From assembly GCA_021442155.1 (NCBI GenBank), contig CM038232.1:58683436-58747435 (forward strand): a stretch of 64,000 nucleotides of DNA. The letters run 5' to 3'. Origin of the DNA: Cymbidium sinense. Its lineage: Eukaryota > Streptophyta > Magnoliopsida > Asparagales > Orchidaceae. A model generated the notes under the pieces. That model made no database searches, was not told the origin of the DNA, and saw only the letters and a program-made list of their open reading frames with translations. Position numbers and translations under genes: made by a program. Positions 54,592 to 64,000 of the stretch are shown in pieces. The first letter of the stretch is position 1. Every line of letters begins with the position of its first letter.

Positions 54592-55012
54592 CAAAGAGCA
54601 TGAAGCTGAAACCATTCTTCAGTTTGAAAATCCAACTAACAGCAGTCCCAAAACTGATAACATTATTAAGAGATTTCCACCTCCTTCCCAAAGCATTATA
54701 ATAGATCACCTTGACTGCAGATATGATTCCACAACTACTTCCACAATCCTTCATCATACTTTTGAAAATCCAACTAACAGCAGTCCCAAAACTGATAACA
54801 TCATTAAGAGATTTCCACCTCCTTCCCAAAGCATTACAATAGATCACCTTGACTGCAGATATGATTTCACAAGTACTTCCACAATCCTTCATCATACTTT
54901 GAAACAAAACTCCATCCATCTTGTTGAATTTCAGAATTCTACTAAAATCATTCTAGATTATGACAGAACTCTTATGCTTCAATCACCTGGGCATAACCCA
55001 CTAGGGGACTGA
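54592..55012 (+). pseudogene. LINE ORF1 C-terminal segment with 46-codon tandem repeat
   Basis: An open frame without its own start contains a 138-bp direct duplication (54623-54760 and 54761-54898). The unit reads FENPTNSSPKTDN, IKRFPPPSQS, IDHLDCRYD, and STILHHT. The period is an exact multiple of three and the frame stays open through both. A third, more diverged copy is readable near 55.02-55.10 kb. Confidence 0.65.
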
Positions 55013-55019
55013 TACCACC

Positions 55020-55827
55020 TTTCCAATAACTTTACATTAGACCTCCTTGAATCTAGATATGTTTCCACAAATACTCCCACAATTCCTCATCGAACTTTGA
55101 AACAAACCTCCATCCAACTTGTAGTTTTTTTGAATTCTGTTATAGCATTTTCAGATCCTGGGAGAATTCTGGCTCAATAACCCTCTGGTCAAAACATGAT
55201 GCCAACCCTCCACACCACAACAAAATACCTTATCGTAGATAGAAATCCCAACCTAAACTCTATCCAAGTTGGAGAACAGCAACAGGCAACAGCAACCTCG
55301 TCAATCCATAGCAGAAATCCTGAATAATTTGATGGACTACTTATTGCTGCAGTAGACCAACGAAATCCCTACAGAGACTCTGAACGACAACCTTCTGTTC
55401 ATACAACAACTAGTCACCATATTCTGAATAGAAAACGCAACCTAAACTCTATCCAATCTGAAGAATAGCAATAGGCAGCAACAACCTCTTCATTCTCCAG
55501 TAGAATTCCTAAACCTTTTGAGGGATAGCCTTCTGCTGTAGAAAACCAGCTAAATCCCTACAGAGACTCTGAACAGCAACCATTTGATCAGGACCAAGAA
55601 CTAGTAAATGACACCCATAACTAGTTCCCTCCTCATGATCATATGCATTATGATGATATCCTTAATTCATCTATGGATGAGTGGCACAAAATCAAGAATA
55701 AGGAAAAGGTGTAGAAAAGTTCCATAAAATTGAAACATCTTCTTGCCAACAAAAATCAATATGATGGAGGCTACAATTGGGAAGAAGGTACTTCTAGGAG
55801 ACTCACTAAAAGTTACTCTACTCCTAG
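55020..55827 (+). other. LINE region between ORF1 and ORF2
   Basis: Decayed sequence with many stops and repeats of CTCTATCCAA and CTACAGAGACTCTGAAC blocks. It is probably the eroded ORF1 tail and spacer. Confidence 0.45.
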
Positions 55828-56580
55828 ATGAATAACCTCTTGATATGGAACATTAGAGGCATTGATAAGGCCAATGCCTCTAACAAGCTTAAAAGCCTTC
55901 TTAGAACTCACTCTCTTGATCTATTTGTCATACTTGAACCTCTTGTCCAAAGCCATAACCTACAAAAAATCAATAGACGATTCCCTACTTTCAACATCTT
56001 TGTAACTCTAGCACCAAAATCTGGCTCTTCTTCAAACCAAGATTCTAGATCCAAATACTCATTGAGTCAAGCCAATTCCTTCACTTCCGCCTACATCATT
56101 CTAACTTCAGTTTCTTTGCCACTATCATTTATGCTTCTTGTAACCGTCAACAAAGATTGGACCTTTGGGAGGATATGAAAGAAATTAGTTTGCAAACTAA
56201 AGACCTTTGGCTTGTTGGAGGTGACCTCAACATGATCTTAAGCCCAACTGAAAAAAAGGGAGGCAGGAAACCAAACCTATCAAATATTTTAGAGCTTGCT
56301 AAATGCATAGAAAAGGCTAACCTTTTTGATGATGGTTTCAAAGGCAAACCATTCACTTGGAAAAGAGGGAGAACTTGGGAAAGATTGAATAGAGTCATCA
56401 CAAACCCTAAATGACACTCTTTCTTCTACAATTTGGATGTTCTTCACTTTGCTAAAATTGCTTCAGATCACTCTCCCTTATTGGTTAGCTTTAGCTCCAC
56501 CTCTAGACCAAAAATACAACCATTTTAGATTCCTCAACATGTGGAATGTATTACTAGATGTGGAGAAATATTTATAATAT
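55828..56580 (+). pseudogene. LINE ORF2 endonuclease part, broken and truncated
   Basis: A true ATG at 55828 begins MNNLLIWNIRGIDKANA, the usual ORF2 start. Catalytic motifs of the AP-endonuclease fold are readable: N in WNIRG, E in VILEP, D and N in GGDLNMI, RLNRVI, and SDHSPL. A frameshift lies near 56.15 kb (between LLVTVN and LDLWEDMKEI), and stops occur near 56.41 and 56.53 kb. The endonuclease would nick target DNA. The RT that should follow is absent. Confidence 0.82.
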
Positions 56581-59500
56581 GGGGAGTCACCATCAAATCT
56601 ATTTGTGAGAAATGAAGGAGGCAAGCATATAGAAATTCATCTTTTCAGGATGCCACACAGATTCGCAGATGTACTTATTCAGGTGATCAAGCAAGTCATC
56701 AAGAAATAGTGTACTATCTAGAAAGATAGAAGTCATTACCCTTTAATGGACCTAATCATCTCAATAAGGACTCCTAATGACGATGGGTCTACATATGTAT
56801 CAGAGATTCTTCCCCTACTTTACATGAAAAAATAAAGCAAGGATTATCTTAAATCAGGTTCGTTAAGTTCCCTACAGGGGCAAGCCCCCATAGTTAATTA
56901 CATCCTAAGGAATGGGGATTCCTTAGGAAAACTCTTGATTAAGGTAAATGATCGTTGTCTTCAAAGATTTCAATAGGAAAGGACTATCAATAGATTGGTT
57001 CATTTTTGGAGATCAAATGAGATTGATCAAAAAGAGGGAGTTATTATCGAAGCTAAAAATGGAAGAAAAGTAGGAGATGCCCATGACGCTAGGAAACCTA
57101 GCGAGCATTTCAAACTATCCTATAGTTGGGATTTACATTTTTGAAATTGATTTAGTTTGTTTGACTTGAATTTTTCATTAGAAATTTAGGACGTATGATT
57201 CCTTAACACAAGATTAAGGAAATGCCTAAGAGATGAGGATTTATTCTTATGGCCCATAAAGAGGAATAACAATCTCAGAACCTAAATCTAGGGAGCTTTG
57301 GTGAGGGCCAAAAGCATAACCTGAATCTAAGACGAAGATGGGTATTTGGTTTGCCTCCACAAGACCACCCGAGGGCTTAGACTTACAACTTCCTTGGGGT
57401 AGCCGCTAGCTAACTCCTCCTATGATTTTAAATACATGTAGGTAAGTTTTTATGCTTATGCAAGATAGCTAGGTTGTTATTTATTTAGAAAGAGACTAAG
57501 TCCTTAAACACACTCCCTAAAGAGACTAGATCATGTAAAGAGCATGCTTCAAATGACCTAAGTCTACTGCAATTCAAATTTTATTTTATTTTTATTTTTG
57601 ATAATTATTTTGACTCAGACTAATAGGATTCATATGGCTAATGCATGAGAAATAAAGTTATTGGCCAAAATCAACGAGAAGGGAGGATGTGAGTTTCCAC
57701 CATGACTCTCAAAGGTCGAGCCAAGTTTCTCTGGCAAAGGTGGAAGCCCTCCAATCAATAGTGAAATAAGATGTTGTTGTGCATGATATTACAAAAGAAA
57801 TACTCATCCAGCTAAGGGGTTGCTAATTCTTTTATCTTGATTTTAAACCTAAGCTTTAGGTGAGGTTATGAGTTATTTATTTTTAATTGGAGTTGTTAAG
57901 TTGGGTAAAAGATTTATTTTTCTCTAAAGAGCCTAATCTTCATCCAGGCCATATATAAAGTAAGGAAGAAATTAGGAAAAATATGCCACTTAATGCAAAA
58001 GCTAAATAAATTATAAATCAATTTATAAAGCACAAAAAGAATAAAAGGCCATTGTGGTTGGGTACCACCGAACAAAATCGAAAATATCAAATGTGGGTAG
58101 TCGAGTTCTACCCTTATGCAACCCATATTACAAATAAATTAAATTACAATTAAGCAAAGAATTCATTATTATAAGGGTCTTCAAGCTTTATTCTTCTTTC
58201 TTCTTTGATTCATTCTTTTAGATGGTTGGAAGATAGATGCTTCAAGACTTCACATGGTGCATAAGATAAAATCTTATGACCAATACTCATCCTAATCTCC
58301 ATAACAATCATTCCAAAATACTAATTGCATAAATTTACATGAAAATAGAAAGAATGGAAATTTAACTAACACCTGAAAAGGTTAGCTAAAACAAATAACA
58401 CAAATCCCAAGCATGTATACTTGACTTATCACCCCACACATGGGTGACTAAGTCCACCTGGCATATTGGATTATGCTTATGAGTATAAAGCACCTACAAG
58501 AAAAAGCATTTATATTTTTATTTATGATAGCGCCCCTTAAGCACAATCCCCTATAGAAAGCAATAGTTAGACTAAGAGCATCCTACCATTCATTCTACGA
58601 GCATACACCCTAATATCCAGTCTAAAATATATCTTACAAAATAAAACATCAAACTATGGACCGACCTAACCTAAAGCTAGAAGTGGTGACTTAGGCTAAT
58701 GTGTGTGCTTTGAAGGTTTGTGTGGTATGTTTAGCTATGGATTTAGGTTCAAATTTTCTAAGTGTGAAAACATGTTCAACTTAGAGGAGTGTTTCATTCA
58801 AGTTGTTTAATTATTTTAGGTTGATTTTATTTCATGTTTTGATTAGGTTCAAGTGAATCGTACAATTAATTACTATGTTATGAAGAGAGAGAAAGATAAG
58901 AGAACTTCTCTTTCCTTCCCTAACCTAAATAATTTCTGAAGTAGATTCACATTTTAATTTTATTTAGGTGAATGTTTTCATTAAATCTTTTAATTAATCC
59001 TAAGTTTAGATGAACTCTAAACAAACCTATTCAAAAATAAAAGCATTTTAAGATTAAATAACATGAATTAAATTTAGATAACACACGTTACTTCATTTCT
59101 TTCCCAACATGTATAACATGCATATGAATGGACCTTAAGCATATTTATATATACAAATGATAATATTTAACTCACTTTATGATGCATACTAAGTAATCCA
59201 TTTAGAAAGATTTGGAAGATTAAGATGCATGATTTTCTTTAAGTAGAAAAGGGTTTCTTTATCCAATTTTTCACATACACACATGAAAGTAAGAAGGCAT
59301 AAGTGAGTACAATGCCATTGTCAACCAGAGATGTAAGGTACAAGACCTACTTAGGGCTAGTTAAAGCTTCGCAACCTCAGGGTTGTCCAGACTAATATAC
59401 CACTTTCCTTAAATACAAACACGTGTATAAAAGAAATGAAATGGAAAAGAAGAATGCAAAAGTTGTATTAATGGATTCATTTTGTTTATGCAATTTATGT

Positions 59501-61129
59501 ATGCAAGTATAGGTAGCCCTTCTTAAGTGATGGCATAGGGATGAATAGGATATGAAATTATGTAAGTGTTAGGTTCTTTTCAAATGAACCCTACATCTTA
59601 CCAACTCCTATTCAAAACTATGCTAACATAAGAGAGAAAGGAAACCTTTGCTAAGCACACCCTCATATCCTTCACATGTAAGATTATAATTAAAATATAA
59701 GTAGCATACTTTCATATTTGATAATTGATTTATATGTTTTGAAAATAATTTGAATTTAGTAGTGATAATAGCCACTCATATTTCTACATTAGCCAACACA
59801 TGCAAATTTGACATAAAGTAAACAATTTAATTTTTAAACTTTGAATTTGAAAAATATGAATGCATGAAACCACATGACATACAAATTTAACATGTCGGGA
59901 AAAGACTCAAAACAATGAAAGCATGTAAAAAAGTTCACTTTAATTAAATCTTAAAGACATTCTTATGGAATTAGAAAGTTTCAAATAAATCAAAGTGTAT
60001 TCAGTGTGATTTTTATTTAGTTTGGAGTTTGATTTAATTTTAAACAAGTGAGTTGAGTTTTCTGTTCCTAACCCATTCTCACATGTGTTTGATATTTTTG
60101 TTTAATTTTTAGATGATTAGATTCATTTTTATGTATTAATTAGGTTAAGGTATGAATTAAGTAACTTAATTAATCCTTATCTACACCACCTTAGCATAGT
60201 TAACCAAGTAATTATGAGCCAATGAGATGACATAAAAACTCACAAGGAATTTAAACTAGCAATGCACCTAATAAGAAAAAGGCCTAATGCAATTTGGCTC
60301 ATTATTAAAGGTTAATTAAGCAAATGGGTTTAGCTTAAGTAATTTCAAAACACCCTTTCATACATATGAATTGGGTTTTGATTTTCTTAATTGAACTTAA
60401 GCAATTAAACACCTAAGCATCTACCCAAAATAGATTAATTAAGTTTTGGATGTTTTTAGAATGTTTGAAAATTAGTTAAGGGGATAATTAATAAATTAAC
60501 CCTTAATTAAGAGAAGATTAAGGAGAGAAAAGGGGGGGTTTAGGGAATAGCTTTAGGGAAATGCCCTAAAATTATTTCCTAAATCTCCTATCTACTTGAT
60601 CTAACCTTAATCAACTCTAATCATGGATTAAAACCACTAATCACACCTTAAATATCCTTAATTAGGTTAAGGGAGTAATTAGGGAACCCATATGCAATTC
60701 TCTCAGTTAAGCCTTTAATAAATCCCAAGAAAATTAGGAGAGGCAGGAGTCATCCCCTAAAATATACCCAAAAAGTTTGGGATTAATCAGAGGCTTAGTT
60801 AAGAGGTAATTAACAAAATAAAATATCTAATTAAACCTAAAATCAGAGAAAAGCATAATTCAAAATCCATTGAAATTAATTTTAAAATATTCTAGGTTGA
60901 ATTATCTTTCCATAAAAATTAATTCATATTTTTTTGAATTTTATTGAGGGAGATATGAATTTTAGAAGATCCATAGATTAATTAGCATTTAATTAAACAT
61001 CCCTACCTAATCCCTCTACTCATAGCGCGACGCGTGGCGGCGGCGATCATCATGCTTTACATGCATCGTGCTGTGAACTGGTTACTTAAATGTCAAATCC
61101 AAAAGGCGGTGTGACGGCGGGATGCGCTT

Positions 61130-61171
61130 TGATCTCTGTCGTCCGATCAAAGATCGGACGGTCAGAGATCA
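61130..61171. repeat. Hairpin with ~19-bp arms, loop AAA
   Basis: TGATCTCTGTCGTCCGATC, AAA, GATCGGACGGTCAGAGATCA: the inner 9 bp pair perfectly and the outer part has one indel. Confidence 0.85.
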
Positions 61172-61312
61172 ACCCATGGTGTTAAGAGGGATAAAAGAAA
61201 TTCTAAACATGGGAATAATCTCGACCGTCCATCCAAAATGCATGGATGGAAGGCCAAGATCTCTCCAGTTCTTCCCTTTAGATCAATAGAGACCATCCAT
61301 GATCTAGGGGAA

Positions 61313-61338
61313 GATCCGAGCTCGATTGAGCTCGGATC
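61313..61338. repeat. Perfect 11-bp hairpin, loop GATT
   Basis: Arms GATCCGAGCTC and GAGCTCGGATC are separated by four bases. Confidence 0.9.
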
Positions 61339-62019
61339 GAAACCAAACTTAACCCACACCATCTAAAGCCAATAAGTGACACATCCAACGGTGGGATTTG
61401 CATGAATTAAAAATTTCTTTCATAAAAGACCAACACCTCCTATGCTAGGTGGTCAGAAAATTCCATACCTCGTCGGAGGTGATCACCGACACTCAAGATC
61501 GATGAAGTAGCTTCATCTAGTGGAGATGAAACCCTATTGAAACTCTTAGGCCTTTGGGTTGAATGACTTGCTCTATGGACCAACACCACTTCAAGCTCCT
61601 TGCGGCCTTGATCCAATTGCTTCTCTTTTTGCTATGGGAACTCAAATGGAAGCTTGAGTGTGCTCAGATTGGTCCTTAGAGGAAGTGTGCAAGAGGAATT
61701 GGAATGGTTTTTAGTGTGGAGAAAGTTCAAGATTGAATTGAGCTCCCCTATTTTTCAATGGAGAAAATTGAGAATTCTCAAATTCAATTCCCTCTAAGAA
61801 TGCTTAGGAAGGCTCTCTGATCTCTCCTAACACTCTTTAGGGCTTAGTCGAATTGAGGAATGATGATTTGAGTTGAATTAGGGGGAGTATATCTCCCCCT
61901 TGAAGGATCGGACAGCCACAAGATATTTTGCCATTTTGATCCAATTGATCATAATGGAGAGTTTGTTTGATCAGTTAGATGTTTGCACATGGTTGGTTTG
62001 AGGCCTTGAGTGGATTTCC

Positions 62020-63200
62020 AACCTTACATGTGCTTGAAATTGAGTGGGAGAGGGATTTTGAATGAGTAAATTTGACCCATGGGATTGGGTTTGTCCTTGG
62101 GGCCAATTGAGCTAACCCAAACCCATTGGGTTGGGTGTACCACTCTTCATTAGGTCCCCTTGAGCCATTAGGAAAGCATCAAGTGAATATGAAGAGGGTA
62201 TGACTAAATTACCCATGGATTAAGTCAAAATTTGTTCTATGCGGTATGATGGTCAATTTGTTGATTTTTTAATTTGGATATGTTGGGTATGTGGAGAAAC
62301 TATTTTTGGACAAGTTTCATGAGATTTGGAATTCATTTGACAAGGTTTGGCTCATGTTGACCCATTTAGGTCAAAATGGGTTGACTTGGGTCAAGTTGAT
62401 CAATTGGTCAAATTGGGTCAAACCAAGGGTTGGGTCAAGTTCATATGACCATTTGAAATGTTTTGGTGGCTTTGGTTTGATTCAATTTGGTATAGTTTTG
62501 AATTTGGCTCATATGACTTCATTTAGGTCAAATGGGTCAAGTTAACCTATTTGATCCATTTGACCTATTTGAGGTAGGTCAAGGGTAGGTTTAGGTTAGG
62601 TTAGTCATGTGGAGTGGATTGATATCTTTGTTTCCAATCAATTTTGGTTAAGTTCAAATTTGACTCAACATGACCCCTTTAGGTCAAGTTGGGTCTAAGG
62701 TCAATTCGGCAAGGTTAGGTCTAGTTGGCCAATTGAGGCTTTGGCCAAGTTCAACAAGTGATTTAGATTGAACTTGACCCTTGACCCATTGGTTTGGATC
62801 AATTTGGCTTAGATCAAATTTTGACACATTTTGACTTTTTAGGTCAAGTTGAGTCAACTTGGGTCAAGTGGCCAATTGGGCTAGGTTAGGCTTAAAGGTT
62901 GAATTGGTCAAGTTCAAACATAGGTCATGAGTGAACTTCGATCAATAGTTTCAATCAATTTGGCCTATGATGAAATTTGGCTATGTTAGGTTCCATTTTG
63001 GGCTAGGTGTTGACTTGGTTTGACCCAATTTGGTTGATTGATCATCCCATGAAGATTTTTGATCATGATGAGAGGTATATGTGAGTTTGGTTCAATCCAA
63101 TTTGGTTTGGATTAGAATTTGGCTCAAAAGGGTACTTTAGGTCACTTTGGGTCAAGTTAGCCTAAGTGGGTCAAATGACTTGATCAAAGCTTTATTTGAG
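62020..63200 (+). repeat. GGTCAA/TTGACC-rich block in copy C
   Basis: Degenerate short repeats built on TTGGGTCAA and TTTGACCCA fill this stretch, with at least twenty GGTCAA or TTGACC hexamers by eye. A shorter equivalent is at 9.79-10.3 kb, and a more decayed one at about 12.1-13.1 kb. Confidence 0.65.
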
Positions 63201-63539
63201 CTTGATTGATCTTGTGTATGGACTCATGATTGAAATATAAATTCATTTACAAGTGATTTAAAGTGAAATGAGTTTTGATTCATTTGACAATTTCATATTC
63301 AAAGGGTGAACATGAATGGATTTAGGGTTTGATTTTTGAATTGGGTTATTGATTTGTGATTGAAGTTTGTATTTATAAATGAGTTCATGATTGTAGGTTT
63401 GATTGAATCATGAGAGAAATCATAAGTTTGGCTTGATTTGAAATTGATTTGGCTAAGTTGAAGATTTTGACTTGAAAGGCTTAGGTTGAATTTTGAATGG
63501 ATTTGAGTTTGATTTTTGGAATTGGTTTTGATTGCTTGA

Positions 63540-64000
63540 ATTTATATTTCATTTATATATGTGAATATAAATGAGAATATAAATGGATCATGAGAAAAAT
63601 TTCAATGATTTGAAGTGGTTTAATCATGATATGGGCTAAGTCCATTAAGAGGGGATTTAAAGGACTTAGGAAAACTTTGGAGTTTGGAGTTTGAATTTTT
63701 GAATTTGGTTTGATTGATTTATATTTATATTTCATTTATATATGTGAATATAAATGAAAATATAAATGCTTTATGAGAAAATCCCATGAATTTGGATTGA
63801 TTTGATGATGATTTAGGCTAAGTCCATTAATGGAAAATTAAGGATTTAAGAAATATTTTTAAATTGGAAATTTAATTTGAGAATCTTATTTGATTGATTT
63901 ATATTTATATTTCATTTATATATGTGAATATAAATGAGAATACAAATGAGTTTTGAGAAAATCCCATTAGTTTGAATTGGTTTAGAGTTGATTTAAGCTA
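63540..64000 (+). repeat. ~180-bp tandem array at the window edge
   Basis: Three units start at about 63541, 63724 and 63904 (periods 183 and 180). Each opens with TTTATATTTCATTTATATAT and contains GGCTAAGTCCATTAA farther on. The last is cut by the window end. Weaker related units may lie at 63.24-63.54 kb. Confidence 0.8.

Larger units (their letters stand above)
53408..56580 (+). mobile_element. LINE (non-LTR) retrotransposon, 5' half, decayed
   Basis: ORF1 with a DUF4283-like domain and CCHC remnant is followed by ORF2 starting with an apurinic/apyrimidinic endonuclease. Sequence continues through the endonuclease end (SDHSPLLVSF) and the next typical block (FRFLNMWN) to about 56.57 kb. 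It then stops where the long repeat copy C begins. RT is absent. Retention of the 5' half with loss of the 3' half is opposite to usual LINE truncation, which points to interruption by copy C. Confidence 0.8.
56640..64000 (+). repeat. Long noncoding repeat, copy C (runs off the window)
   Basis: 56.64-58.70 kb aligns by eye with 4.19-6.2 kb and 19.17-21.25 kb. Shared blocks include AATGGACCTAA, AGGACTCCTAA, TAGTTAATTACATC and GGGTACCA, and the AACCTAA-rich end. The block near 61.02-61.6 kb (CTCGACCGTCCAT and others) matches 8.65-9.3 kb, and 62.0-63.2 kb matches 9.8-10.3 kb in style, at almost the same spacing. No coding domain was found in 7 kb. This is consistent with a large non-autonomous LTR element or a very long LTR. 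The ends and class were not resolved. Confidence 0.65.

Noticed and set aside
1..64000. tRNA, rRNA, snoRNA or microRNA genes
   Set aside because: No cloverleaf with A and B boxes, no rRNA segment and no recognisable snoRNA boxes were noticed. The retroelement primer sites resemble tRNA 3' ends but are not tRNA genes.

Overview
The window is AT-rich nuclear DNA from a flowering plant. The evidence is a spliced plant-type NT-C2/coiled-coil gene with canonical GT-AG introns, set among plant retrotransposon lineages (Tat/Ogre-type Ty3-gypsy, a chromodomain-type gypsy derivative and a plant LINE). The species cannot be read from the sequence. A monocot is possible, but that is only an impression from the repeat style.

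One protein-coding gene is supported. It lies on the minus strand from about 52,278 (start codon) to 24,456 (stop codon) and can be assembled into eight exons with fully consistent phase, giving a predicted protein of about 984 residues. The N-terminus is an NT-C2 (EEIG1/EHBP1-type) domain and the rest is a long coiled coil, as in Arabidopsis myosin-heavy-chain-related proteins and the RPG family. Its fifth intron is about 23.8 kb long and is mostly transposon: a 17.3-kb Tat-type LTR retrotransposon (27,562-44,822, target duplication GATTT), a 0.6-kb hAT-like non-autonomous DNA element (about 45,432-46,013) and a 3.2-kb gag-only LTR element (47,602-50,794). Both retroelements lie on the same strand as the host gene.

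Left of the gene (1-24,359) there is no intact gene. This part holds one long noncoding repeat (copy A, about 4.2-10.3 kb), a partial second copy (copy B, about 19.2-21.25 kb), a possible LTR-like region (about 13.4-16.1 kb), a decayed plant retroelement ORF (18,361-19,027), and AT-rich sequence with microsatellites.

Right of the gene promoter come TA/ATGT microsatellites (52.9-53.4 kb), then the 5' half of a decayed LINE (ORF1 plus apurinic endonuclease, about 53.5-56.58 kb). The LINE is cut off where a third copy of the long repeat (copy C, about 56.64 kb to the window end) begins. Copy C contains two striking GC-rich hairpins, a GGTCAA-rich block and a ~180-bp tandem array that runs off the end of the window.

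Nothing resembling a bacterial system, CRISPR array, tRNA or rRNA was seen. The most unusual signals are the paired-change hairpin series and a recurring 73-codon ORF in the Tat LTRs, the TE-packed intron, the deleted gag-only element, and the hairpin-bearing tandem array at the right edge.
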